Assembly (NCBI GenBank): GCA_026005095.1
Contig: BPKK01000002.1
Coordinates: 62,001-126,000 of the forward strand
Source: Silanimonas sp.
GTDB lineage: Bacteria > Pseudomonadota > Gammaproteobacteria > Xanthomonadales > Xanthomonadaceae
Direction of reading: 5' to 3'
Length of the DNA: 64,000 nt
The notes under the pieces are model-generated. The model worked only from the letters and a program-made list of their open reading frames with translations. It made no database searches and was not told the DNA's origin. Positions within the stretch are counted from its first letter, which is position 1. The number at the start of each line of letters is the position of its first letter. This document shows positions 53,909 to 63,047 of this stretch, piece after piece. The position numbers and the translations under genes are program-made.

Positions 53909-54589
53909 TCAGTTCGGGAACCAGGCGCCGTTGAAGAAGCGGTCGAGCCAGCCCATGGCATTGCTGCGAGCCATCGGGCCGCGCCCGCCGTAGACGATCC
54001 GGGCATCGGCCACCCGGGTGCTGGGAATGGTGTTGTCCGGGCCGATGTCGGAGGGGCGGATGATGCCCTGCACCTGGATCAGCTCGTTGCCCTGGTTGAG
54101 GGTCAGCTCCTTGCTGCCCTGGATGACCAGGTTGCCGTTCGGCAGCTTCTGCACCACCTGGGCGGTGAGCGTGCCGGTGATCTGGTTGCTCTGCGTCGAG
54201 TTGCCGTCACCGGCGAAGTCGCGGCTGGTGGACAGCGAGTTGTTCAGCAGATCGCGGCCGCCCAGGGTCACCGGAGCACCGAACAGCTGGCCGGACATGC
54301 CGGTGGTGCTCTCCTTGGCGATTTTGGTGTTGGCGCGGGTGCTGGCCTGGGTGCGCTCGGTGAGGGTGACGGTGACGATGTCACCCACCTCGCGGGCCTT
54401 GCGGTCGGTGAACAAGCGCAGGCCCGGGCCCTCGCGGTAGATGGCGCCGGCGGTTGGCACCGCCACCGGCGGCACCGGCACCGGCATCACGGCGACGGGA
54501 GCGAGCGGCTGGACGTCGCCGCGGATCATCGCGCCGTGGCCGCAGGCGCCGAGCAGGGGGAAGACGAGGGCGAGCAGAAGGCGTTTCAT
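53909..54589 (-). CDS. flgH: flagellar L-ring lipoprotein FlgH
   Basis: A 226-aa outer-membrane lipoprotein with lipobox LLGAC (Cys16). Characteristic segments are [79 protein letters not shown] ([12 protein letters not shown]) and a C-terminal WLDRFF. It lies 8 nt after flgG. Confidence 0.96.
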   Translation of the reverse strand: MKRLLLALVFPLLGACGHGAMIRGDVQPLAPVAVMPVPVPPVAVPTAGAIYREGPGLRLFTDRKAREVGDIVTVTLTERTQASTRANTKIAKESTTGMSGQLFGAPVTLGGRDLLNNSLSTSRDFAGDGNSTQSNQITGTLTAQVVQKLPNGNLVIQGSKELTLNQGNELIQVQGIIRPSDIGPDNTIPSTRVADARIVYGGRGPMARSNAMGWLDRFFNGAWFPN

Positions 54590-54597
54590 GGCGCGCC

Positions 54598-55383
54598 TCA
54601 GAGCTTGTTGTTGAGGTAGGCCAGCATCTGGTCGGTGGTGCTGATGGCTTTGGCGTTGATCTCATAGGCACGCTGCGTCTCGATCATCGCCACCAGCTCT
54701 TCCACGGTATTGACGTTCGAACTCTCGAGCGAGCCCTGCTGCAGAAGGCCCAGTCCCGCCTGCCCCGGGGTGCCGGCCTGGGCCGGGCCGGAGGCACCGC
54801 TTTCGAGGTAGAGGTTCTCGCCCTTGGCGAACAGACCGGCCGGGTTCACGAAGTCGGTGAGGGTGATCTGCCCCACTTCCTGCGGCGCGGCCTGGCCGGC
54901 GATCTGCACCGTCACTGTACCGTCGGCGCCGATCGAGATGGCCTGCGCGCCTTCCGGGATCTGGATGCCCGGCTGCACCTGGTAGCCGGAGTTGGTCACC
55001 AGCTCGCCCTGGGCATTGATCTGGAAGCTGCCGTCACGGGTATAGGCCTCGGTGCCGTCGGGCAGCAGCACCTGGAAGAAGCCGCGGCCATTGATGGCCA
55101 CGTCCAGGGCGTTGCCGGTCTGCAGCAGATTGCCCTGGATATGGCTCTTGGCCGTGCTCACCACCCGTACGCCGGTGCCGAGCTGCAGGCCGGAGGGCAG
55201 GTTGGTCTGCTGCGAGCTGGCGCCGCCAGGGGCGCGCACCTGCTGGTAGAGCAGGTCTTCGAAGCTGGCGCGGTCGCGCTTGAAGCCGGTGGTGTTGACG
55301 TTGGCGAGGTTGTGCGCCACCACCGACATGCGCGTCTGCTGCGCGTCGAGGCCGGTCTTGGCGATCCAGAGGGCGGGGTTCAT
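54598..55383 (-). CDS. flgG: distal rod protein FlgG
   Basis: A 261-aa rod protein with N-terminal [47 protein letters not shown] and C-terminal [38 protein letters not shown]. This is a textbook-length FlgG. Confidence 0.97.
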   Translation of the reverse strand: MNPALWIAKTGLDAQQTRMSVVAHNLANVNTTGFKRDRASFEDLLYQQVRAPGGASSQQTNLPSGLQLGTGVRVVSTAKSHIQGNLLQTGNALDVAINGRGFFQVLLPDGTEAYTRDGSFQINAQGELVTNSGYQVQPGIQIPEGAQAISIGADGTVTVQIAGQAAPQEVGQITLTDFVNPAGLFAKGENLYLESGASGPAQAGTPGQAGLGLLQQGSLESSNVNTVEELVAMIETQRAYEINAKAISTTDQMLAYLNNKL

Positions 55384-55413
55384 GGCGGGGTCTCCCGTAG
55401 GGTTCCGGTGGCG

Positions 55414-56166
55414 TCAGCGCGCGCGCAGCAGGGTGGCCGCGGCGCGGGCGTTCTCTTCACCGCTGCGGATCACCTTGAGGTTCATCTCGAACTGGCGGGC
55501 AAGGCTGATCATCGCCACCAGCTGTTCGGTGGCATTGACGTTGCTGCCCTCCAGCATGCCGCTCATCAACACCTGGCCGGCGGCCGGCTGGGGGGCCTCG
55601 GCGGCGCCCTCGGCGGGGCGGAACAGGCCGTCCTCGCCGCGCGACAGGCTGGCCGGATCGGCGCGCACCACGCCGATGCGGGCCACGTTCTGCGCCACGC
55701 CGCCGGCGTCGCCGAGGGGCACGATCGCCACCGTGCCATCACCGCCCACCGAGAGGCTCTGGAAGGGCGGCAGGGCGATCGGCTGACCGGCATCGTCCAG
55801 CACCGGCTGGCCGCGGCCATTGGTGAGGCGGCCGGTGGCATCGAGCTTGAGGTCGGTGGCGCGGGTGTAGGCCGGCTGGCCCTCGCGGTCGGCCACCGCC
55901 ATCCACAGATCGGCGCCATTCAGCGCAAAGTCGAGCGGGTTGCCGGTGGTCTGCAGGCTGCCCTGGCGGGCGTCGAAGCCCCCTACGTCGCCCATCGAGT
56001 AGACCCGCGAGCGCACTTCGCCCCCGGCCACCGGGAAGGCCTCGGTGGCGTGCAGCAGGGCCTTGAAGCCGGTGGTGCTGACATTCGCCAGGTTGTGCGA
56101 GACGGCGGCCTGGGCGCGCAGATTGGCCTGCGCACCGCTCATCGCCACATAGAGGGCCCTGTCCAT
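55414..56166 (-). CDS. flgF: proximal rod protein FlgF
   Basis: A 250-aa rod protein (MDRALYVAMSGAQANLRAQAAVSHNLANVSTTGFKALLHA; C-terminal LEGSNVNATEQLVAMISLARQFEMNLKVI). It is separated from flgE by 35 nt. Normal length. Confidence 0.96.
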   Translation of the reverse strand: MDRALYVAMSGAQANLRAQAAVSHNLANVSTTGFKALLHATEAFPVAGGEVRSRVYSMGDVGGFDARQGSLQTTGNPLDFALNGADLWMAVADREGQPAYTRATDLKLDATGRLTNGRGQPVLDDAGQPIALPPFQSLSVGGDGTVAIVPLGDAGGVAQNVARIGVVRADPASLSRGEDGLFRPAEGAAEAPQPAAGQVLMSGMLEGSNVNATEQLVAMISLARQFEMNLKVIRSGEENARAAATLLRAR

Positions 56167-56201
56167 CGTCCTGCTCCCCGCTCAGTGCGCTCCTGCCCTC
56201 A

Positions 56202-57425
56202 TCAACGCAGGTTGATGATGGTCTGGGTGATGCGGTCGGTGGTCTGGATCATCTGCGCATTGGCCTGGAAGTTGCGCTGCGCGACGATCATGTTCACCAG
56301 CTGCTCGGTGAGCTCGACGTTCGAGCTCTCCAGCGCCCCGCTCTGCACCAGGCCGAAATCCGAGGTGCCGGCCGGGCCGCGGCGCGGACCGCCGGAGTCG
56401 AAGGTCTCCGACCAGACGTTGTCGCCGAGGTTCTGCAGGCCCTGCTGGTTGGGGAAGATCGACAGCGCGATCTGGCCCAGCGGGTCGGCCACGCCATTGG
56501 TGTAGCGGGCGAAGATCACGCCCTGCTGCGAGACCTCGATACCGATCAGGCGCCCGGTGGTATAGCCGTCCTGACGCAGGTCGTTGATGGCGAAGCGTTC
56601 GCCGTACTGGGTGGAGTTGCGCAGGTCCAGGGTGAGGGTGATCGGTGCGGCGCCGGTGGTCGGGGTGTAGGCCGGCAGGGTGGCGAAGCCGGTGGCCGGC
56701 GTCACCAGCGCACCCTGGGCGTCGTATTGCAGGGTGATGGGCCCGCCCACGGCCGTGCCGTCGATGTAGTTGTAGAGCTCCCACTCGTTGGCACTCGGCG
56801 TCTTCACGTAGTACAGGGTCTGCACATGGGCCACGCCGAGCGAGTCGTAGAGGGTGATCGAGGTCGAGTGGTTGAAGGTGTTGGTGTCGTTCGGGTCGAA
56901 GGGCGTGGCCACCGGTACGGTGGCATTGGCCGGCAGATTCGAGCCGACGATCACCTGGGTGGAGGCGGCCGGGGCGCTGTCGGTGGTGACGAGCTGCAAT
57001 GGCACCAGGCGCCCGGTCTCGAAGTTGCGGCCCGAGCCGTCGGTGGGCGGGAAGATCTGTAGCCGGGCGCCGGTGGGGTTCACCACGAAGCCGTCGCGGT
57101 CGAGCTGGAAGTTGCCGGCGCGCGAGTAGACGGTGGCGCCGTTGTTGTCGAGGGTGAAGAAGCCGCCGCCGGAGATAGCAAGATCGAGGTTGCGGTTGGT
57201 GAACTCGACACTGCCCTGGGTGAACTGCTGGGTAATGCCGGTAACCCGCACGCCGGAGCCGGCGGTATTGCGCGAGGTACCGAAGATCGAGGCGGCATAA
57301 AGATCGCCGAACTCGGCGCGGGCGGCCTTGAAGCCGGTGGTCGAGACATTGGCGATGTTGTTCGAGGTCACCGCCAGGTCGGTGGTGGCCGCGTTGATGC
57401 CGGAAAGCGCGGTGCGGAAGCTCAT
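56202..57425 (-). CDS. flgE: flagellar hook protein FlgE
   Basis: A 407-aa hook subunit. MSFRTALSGINAATTDLAVTSNNIANVSTTGFKAARAEFGDLYA opens the protein, and SSNVELTEQLVNMIVAQRNFQANAQMIQTTDRITQTIINLR closes it. It has typical central hook domains. The start at 57425 excludes a longer open frame that overlaps flgD. Confidence 0.96.
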   Translation of the reverse strand: MSFRTALSGINAATTDLAVTSNNIANVSTTGFKAARAEFGDLYAASIFGTSRNTAGSGVRVTGITQQFTQGSVEFTNRNLDLAISGGGFFTLDNNGATVYSRAGNFQLDRDGFVVNPTGARLQIFPPTDGSGRNFETGRLVPLQLVTTDSAPAASTQVIVGSNLPANATVPVATPFDPNDTNTFNHSTSITLYDSLGVAHVQTLYYVKTPSANEWELYNYIDGTAVGGPITLQYDAQGALVTPATGFATLPAYTPTTGAAPITLTLDLRNSTQYGERFAINDLRQDGYTTGRLIGIEVSQQGVIFARYTNGVADPLGQIALSIFPNQQGLQNLGDNVWSETFDSGGPRRGPAGTSDFGLVQSGALESSNVELTEQLVNMIVAQRNFQANAQMIQTTDRITQTIINLR

Positions 57426-57459
57426 GGCGTGACTCCAGTGGCAGTGCGGTGTGCCGGGC

Positions 57460-58137
57460 TCAGCCCAGGCGGCGGATGGACGACAGCGGCGCGGTGCCGA
57501 TGCCGGTGAGGTTGAGCAGCAGTCCCTGCGGGTCGAGGGTGACGCTCTCGATCGGCGCCATGGCCGCCGTCTCCAGCGCCACGGCACTACGGCCCTCGCC
57601 GAAGGTCGCCCGCATCCGGTAACTGCCCGGTGGCACGGGCTCACCCCGGTCGCTCAGGCCGTCCCAGCGGAAGGGCAGGTCGCCCGGCCCCTCGGCCCGG
57701 AGCTGCAAACGGCGTACCAGCGCGCCGGAGGGCGTGGTGATGTCGATGGTCACCAGCCCGGCGCCCGGCGTGGCGGTGACGCCCTCGGCCACGAGCTGGC
57801 CGTCGGCACCGGCCGCCAGCACGAGGCGATCGGTCTCGACGAGGGCGCTGCGCCCGAGCAGGGCCGCACCGCGCAGGGCCTGATCGTTGTTGAAGGCATC
57901 GGCCATGCCCTGCAGGGCATGGCGCAGATCGCCCACACCCTGGGCGGTAGACATCTGCGCCATCTGGCTCACGAACTCGGCGTTCGAGAGCGGGTTGAGC
58001 GGGTCCTGGTTCTTCAGCTGCTCGGTCATCAGGCGCAGGAAATCGGCCTGGGTGAGGTCGGGCTTGCCCATCCGGCTCTGGCTGGCCGGCGGATTCGACA
58101 AACCGATGGCATTGGCGAGGGAGGCATCGAAGGGCAT
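57460..58137 (-). CDS. flgD: flagellar hook-capping protein FlgD
   Basis: A 225-aa hook scaffold protein. The signature is LTQADFLRLMTEQLKNQDPLNPLSNAEFVSQMAQMSTAQGV, followed by FlgD tudor/Ig-like C-terminal domains (LPFRWDGLSDRGEPVPPGSYRMRATF). It is discarded after hook completion. Confidence 0.96.
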   Translation of the reverse strand: MPFDASLANAIGLSNPPASQSRMGKPDLTQADFLRLMTEQLKNQDPLNPLSNAEFVSQMAQMSTAQGVGDLRHALQGMADAFNNDQALRGAALLGRSALVETDRLVLAAGADGQLVAEGVTATPGAGLVTIDITTPSGALVRRLQLRAEGPGDLPFRWDGLSDRGEPVPPGSYRMRATFGEGRSAVALETAAMAPIESVTLDPQGLLLNLTGIGTAPLSSIRRLG

Positions 58138-58153
58138 GGCGGGAGCTCCCGGG

Positions 58154-58561
58154 TCAGCGACCGATGGCGAGGGTGGCGAGCGCCAACTCGCGTGCCGAGT
58201 TGATTACCTCGACATTGGCCTGGTAGCCACGCGAGGCGGAGATGAGGTTCACCATCTGCGCCACCGGATCGACATCGGGTACGTAGATGTAGCCCTGCTC
58301 ATCGGCCATCGGATGGCCGGGCTCGTAGCGCTTGAGCGGCGGGCGGTCGAGCGTCTCCACCCGCAGCACCTTCACCCCGGCCATACCCTCCTGCTCACGC
58401 AGCGGCGCACTCTGGAAGGTCGGCTCGATCGGCCGGTAGGCCGTCTCGGGGGTGCGCCCCACGGTCTCGGCATTGGCCAGATTGGAGGCGATGGTGTTGA
58501 TGCGTACCGACTGCGCTGCGAGGGCGCTTCCGGCGACATCGAAGATCGGCAGGCTGCTCAT
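58154..58561 (-). CDS. flgC: proximal rod protein FlgC
   Basis: A 135-aa rod protein. MSSLPIFDVAGSALAAQSVRINTIASNLANAETV opens it, and NVEVINSARELALATLAIGR closes it. The start at 58561 is backed by GAGGA about 7 nt upstream. Confidence 0.96.
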   Translation of the reverse strand: MSSLPIFDVAGSALAAQSVRINTIASNLANAETVGRTPETAYRPIEPTFQSAPLREQEGMAGVKVLRVETLDRPPLKRYEPGHPMADEQGYIYVPDVDPVAQMVNLISASRGYQANVEVINSARELALATLAIGR

Positions 58562-58587
58562 GGGCAGGGTCCTCGGGAAAGCGAAGG

Positions 58588-59007
58588 TCACTGGCCGGTG
58601 ATCGCGGTCATCAGGCCGCGCACCCGCTGCTCGAAGAAGGTGAGCGAGGCGCGGTACTCGAGCACCGCCCGGCCGAAGGCGGCATGCTCGGTCTCACTGT
58701 CCACGGTGTTGCCGTCGAGGCTGCCCTGCAGCGCACGGCGGGTGCTGACGTAGCGCGAGTAGTCGGGGACGGCGGCCAGCCCCATGGCCGCGGCCGCCAG
58801 CGTCGGGCTGCCGCCGGCTGGCCGCGGGGCCGGGCCATGCAACGCGGCCTCGGCGCCACGCAGCGCAGCCTGGAAATCGAAATCGCGGGCCTGGTAGCCG
58901 GGCGTGTCGGCATTGGCCAGGTTCGAGCTCAGCACCTTGAGCCGTTGCTCGCGCAGCGGCAGTGCGAGAGCGGAAAGGCCGAAGGGATTGTCGAAGGGAC
59001 CGGCCAT
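58588..59007 (-). CDS. flgB: proximal rod protein FlgB
   Basis: A 139-aa rod protein. LPLREQRLKVLSSNLANADTPGYQARDFDFQAAL is the FlgB motif, and TVDSETEHAAFGRAVLEYRASLTFFEQRVRGLMTAI the C-terminal one. GGAG is 6 nt before the ATG at 59007. It is the first gene of the flgB-L run, behind a sigma-54 promoter. Confidence 0.96.
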   Translation of the reverse strand: MAGPFDNPFGLSALALPLREQRLKVLSSNLANADTPGYQARDFDFQAALRGAEAALHGPAPRPAGGSPTLAAAAMGLAAVPDYSRYVSTRRALQGSLDGNTVDSETEHAAFGRAVLEYRASLTFFEQRVRGLMTAITGQ

Positions 59008-59041
59008 GGCAGGCTCCGGGCAGGGTGGCTGCCCGAAGCGG

Positions 59042-59057
59042 TGCAAGCGGCGTGCCA
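59042..59057 (-). promoter_or_regulatory. sigma-54 promoter of the flgB operon
   Basis: The minus strand reads TGGCACGCCGCTTGCA, fully matching TGGCACG-N4-TTGCA. It lies between the cheV stop and flgB, with an expected leader of about 24 nt. Confidence 0.88.
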
Positions 59058-59085
59058 GCGTGTGCCGGACGGCGGCCGGAAAGAC

Positions 59086-60045
59086 TCAGACGGTGGCGGC
59101 CTGCACCGCCTCGATCCGCGCCAGCACCTTCTCGGCCAGCTCGTTGGCCGAGTACTTGGCCACGAAGGCATTGGCGCCCACCTGGTCGACCATGGCGTTG
59201 TTGAACACCCCGGAAAGCGAGGTGTGCAGCAGTACGTAGAGGCCGGCCAGCGCCGGGTCGCGGCGGATTTCCGTCGTCAGGGTGTAGCCGTCCATCGAGG
59301 GCATCTCGATGTCGGAGATCACCATGGCGTAGTGCTTCGGTACGTCCACGCCCTCGGCGACCAGCTGCTTTAGGTGATCCAAGGCCTGGCGGCCGTCAGA
59401 GAGCAGGGTGGAAGCCACGCCGAGCTGGTCGAGCACGCCACGGATCTGGTTGCGCGCCACCCGCGAATCGTCCGCCACCAGCACCCGCACCGGCTCGTCG
59501 CCGGAGCCGATGCGCAGGCGCTGCTCGATGGGCTGCAGCATCTTCGCCCCGGTGGCATCGGCCAACACCGATTCCACGTCGATCACCTGGATCAGCTCGC
59601 CGCCGTAGCGGGTCACGGCAGTAAGGTAGCTGTCGTCGGCCCCCAACTCGGGCGGCGGGCGGATGTCCTCCACCGCGATGTTGACGATGCGGTCGACCTC
59701 GGCCACCAGGAAGCCCTGCACCGAGCGGTTGAATTCCGTCACCACGAGGTAAGGCGGATCGAGATGGCGCTCCGGGTAGCGCACCGCGCTGCCGAGATCG
59801 AGGATCGGCACCGAGCGGCCACGGATGTCGGCGGCGCCGACGAATCCCGGCGGCAGGCGCGGGATCGGGAACAGCGGCGGCCGGCGCAGCACCTCCTGCA
59901 CCTTGAACACGTTCACCCCGAACAGCTGCCGGCCGCCGAGGCGGAACAGCAGCAGGGCCAGCCGGTTGTGGCCGGCGAGCCGGGTGCGCTGGTCGATGCG
60001 GTTCAGCAGGTCACGCGACATGCGGCTGAGCGGTAAGGCGTCCAT
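59086..60045 (-). CDS. cheV: chemotaxis coupling protein CheV
   Basis: A 319-aa fusion of a CheW-like domain (about residues 20-165: VDQRT-type IDQRTRLAGHNRLALLLFRL, then GRSVPILDLGSAV) and a C-terminal receiver (VLVADDSRVARNQI; phospho-acceptor in MVISDIEMPSMDGYTLTTEIR; Lys in FVAKYSA). It couples receptors to CheA in a phosphorylation-dependent way. Divergent from flgA. Confidence 0.95.
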   Translation of the reverse strand: MDALPLSRMSRDLLNRIDQRTRLAGHNRLALLLFRLGGRQLFGVNVFKVQEVLRRPPLFPIPRLPPGFVGAADIRGRSVPILDLGSAVRYPERHLDPPYLVVTEFNRSVQGFLVAEVDRIVNIAVEDIRPPPELGADDSYLTAVTRYGGELIQVIDVESVLADATGAKMLQPIEQRLRIGSGDEPVRVLVADDSRVARNQIRGVLDQLGVASTLLSDGRQALDHLKQLVAEGVDVPKHYAMVISDIEMPSMDGYTLTTEIRRDPALAGLYVLLHTSLSGVFNNAMVDQVGANAFVAKYSANELAEKVLARIEAVQAATV

Positions 60046-60107
60046 GGACGGGAACGTCCCTGTCGTTGTCGGCCCGATGGCGGGCTTCTTGAGGAAGAAC
60101 CGGCCCG

Positions 60108-60123
60108 TGCACGCGGCATGCCA
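60108..60123 (-). promoter_or_regulatory. sigma-54 promoter of cheV
   Basis: The minus strand reads TGGCATGCCGCGTGCA, with GG-N10-GC spacing kept but GTGC instead of TTGC at -12, so probably weaker. The expected leader is about 52 nt. Confidence 0.65.
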
Positions 60124-60133
60124 GACGCCACCT

Positions 60134-60149
60134 CGGCACGGGGCTTGCA
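60134..60149 (+). promoter_or_regulatory. sigma-54 promoter of flgA
   Basis: CGGCACGGGGCTTGCA, one mismatch to TGGCACG-N4-TTGCA, spacing correct. It lies 10 bp from the oppositely directed cheV promoter. The expected leader before flgA is about 26 nt. Confidence 0.78.
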
Positions 60150-60185
60150 CAGGCTGCCACGTCCGATCCGCGCCTGGAGTGACCG

Positions 60186-60929
60186 ATGTCCCGCCCCGAA
60201 GCGTTCACCCCGCTACCGGCGCCGGCCCCGCTGCCGCCGCCGCGCCTGCCCCTCCTTCCGCCGCCGCGGCGCGCCCGGCGCACCCTGCACCTCGTGGCCG
60301 CAGTCCTCGCCCTCCTGCTCGCCGGCACAGCCGCCGGCGGTGGCTTCCAGAGCGTGGAATCGATCCGCGCCGCGGCCGAGGCGGCGATCGCCTCGCCCGA
60401 AGCCCGGGTGGAAGCCCATCTCGATCCCGCTCTGCGCATGCCGGCCTGCCCCGAAGCACTTCAGGCCCACGCGGTTTCGGCCGTCAATGTGGAAGTGGCC
60501 TGCCCCTCGGGCTGGCGCCTGTTCGTGCCGGTACGGGTGCAGCGGGTGCAGCCGGTGTTGGTGCTGGCCGAGGCGGTGGCCCCGGGCCAGCCGATCCCGG
60601 CCTCGGCGCTGCGGGTGGAGACCCGCGATGCCGCGCGTCTTGGCGCTGCTCCGCTCACCGACCCCGCGCAGGCGATCGGCCAGCTGCTGCGCCGGGGGGG
60701 CCGGCCCGGCCAGGTGCTGACCCGCGCCGACCTCATGCTGGCGGCCGCGGTGAAGCGCGGCGAACCGGTGTCGCTGGTGGCCGGGGGCGGCGGCTTCGAG
60801 GTGCGCATGGCCGGGCGCGCGCTCGGCGATGCCGCCACCGGTGAGGTGGTGCGGGTCGAGAACCTGAGCTCGCGCCGGGTGCTCTCCGGCGTGGTGGCCG
60901 GGCCCGGCGAGGTCCGGGTGGGCCGCTGA
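60186..60929 (+). CDS. flgA: P-ring assembly chaperone FlgA
   Basis: A 247-aa periplasmic chaperone with an unusually Pro-rich cytoplasmic N-terminus (about residues 10-30) before the TM/signal segment (HLVAAVLALLLAGTAAG). The SAF-type domain (AVAPGQPIPASALRVETRD) and C-terminal VRVENLSSRRVLSGVVAGPGEVRV match the family. Two Cys (MPACPEAL, VACPSGW) form the usual pair. Confidence 0.93.
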   Translation: MSRPEAFTPLPAPAPLPPPRLPLLPPPRRARRTLHLVAAVLALLLAGTAAGGGFQSVESIRAAAEAAIASPEARVEAHLDPALRMPACPEALQAHAVSAVNVEVACPSGWRLFVPVRVQRVQPVLVLAEAVAPGQPIPASALRVETRDAARLGAAPLTDPAQAIGQLLRRGGRPGQVLTRADLMLAAAVKRGEPVSLVAGGGGFEVRMAGRALGDAATGEVVRVENLSSRRVLSGVVAGPGEVRVGR

Positions 60930-60996
60930 CACGGAGGGCGAAACGTGCGCCCGGTCACGCAAAGACCGCCCTTGCACGAAATTTCACCGGTCGGGC

Positions 60997-61023
60997 TAAA
61001 GTCGCGCGCGCAGCGGCCGTTAC
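60997..61023 (+). promoter_or_regulatory. sigma-28 (FliA) promoter of flgM
   Basis: TAAAGTCG (60997-61004), an 11-bp spacer and GCCGTTAC (61016-61023). The layout is the same as the flagellin 3 promoter, so flgM is likely under FliA control. Confidence 0.7.
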
Positions 61024-61060
61024 CGGCGATGAGGAACCCCCTGTTCCGGAGGACACGACC

Positions 61061-61387
61061 ATGACCAGCAAGATCGACGGAGCCGCTCCGCCCCGTCCGG
61101 CCCCCGCGCCGGCGGCCGCGCCGGTGCCCGCCGCCATCGAGCGGTCGGGTGGCCCGCGGGCGCAGGCGGTGGCCGAAGTGCAGCCGGTGGCGGCCGACAA
61201 CGTGCGCCTTACCGGCGAGGCCGAGGCCCTGCGGGTGGTGCAGCAGCAGGCCAAGGCCGGCCCCTCACCGATGGATCAGGCCAAGATCCAGGCCCTGCGC
61301 GCCGCCCTGGCCGCCGGCACCTACCGCATCGACCCGCAGGACATCGCCCGGCGCCTCGATGCGCTGGAGCGCGAACTCAGCCGCTGA
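61061..61387 (+). CDS. flgM: anti-sigma-28 factor FlgM
   Basis: A 108-aa protein. The disordered Pro/Ala-rich N-terminus leads to a C-terminal FliA-binding segment (VRLTGEAEALRVVQQQAK, KIQALRAALAAGTYRIDPQDIARRLDALERELS) that matches the FlgM family. GGAGG is about 8 nt before the ATG. It is secreted when the hook is complete, freeing FliA. Confidence 0.92.
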   Translation: MTSKIDGAAPPRPAPAPAAAPVPAAIERSGGPRAQAVAEVQPVAADNVRLTGEAEALRVVQQQAKAGPSPMDQAKIQALRAALAAGTYRIDPQDIARRLDALERELSR

Positions 61388-61404
61388 CGGCTCCGGACCC
61401 GCCC

Positions 61405-61734
61405 ATGACCGACGCCCTGCTCGACCGCCTGGAAGCCGCCCTGCACGCCGAGCGCGAGGCCCTCGCCGGCCAAGACGTGGAGGCCCTGCTGCGCTCCACC
61501 GAGGCCAAGCTGCAGGCCCTGAAGGCTGTGGAGGCCGCGCCGGCGGCCCAGCATGATCGCGCAAGGATCGCCAGGCTCGCCGAGCTCAACCGCGAGAACG
61601 GCCTGATGCTGGCCCGCCACCGCCGCGCCGTGGCCTTCGCCCTGCGCCAGCTCGGTCGCAGCGAGGCCGAGGGCTACGACCCGCGCGGCCAGCGTGCGCA
61701 GGGGGCGTGGACGCGGCCTATCGCCGTTGCCTGA
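61405..61734 (+). CDS. flgN: flagellar synthesis protein FlgN
   Basis: A 109-aa helical chaperone for FlgK/FlgL. The LLDRLEAALHAEREAL and LAELNRENGLMLARHRRAVAFAL helices fit the FlgN family. It starts 17 nt after flgM, as in many gammaproteobacteria. Confidence 0.85.
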   Translation: MTDALLDRLEAALHAEREALAGQDVEALLRSTEAKLQALKAVEAAPAAQHDRARIARLAELNRENGLMLARHRRAVAFALRQLGRSEAEGYDPRGQRAQGAWTRPIAVA

Positions 61735-61749
61735 AAGCCGGGTAGCCTC

Positions 61750-61770
61750 GCACCGTCATCCCGACGGTGC
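61750..61770 (+). other. hairpin in the flgN-histidine kinase gap
   Basis: GCACCGTC, loop ATCCC, GACGGTGC: a perfect 8-bp stem ending 4 nt before the kinase ATG. It has no T-tract, so it may limit read-through or translation rather than terminate. Confidence 0.5.
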
Positions 61771-61774
61771 TGCC

Positions 61775-63031
<1,257 letters not shown>

Positions 63032-63047
63032 ACGGGCGGGGACGGCT

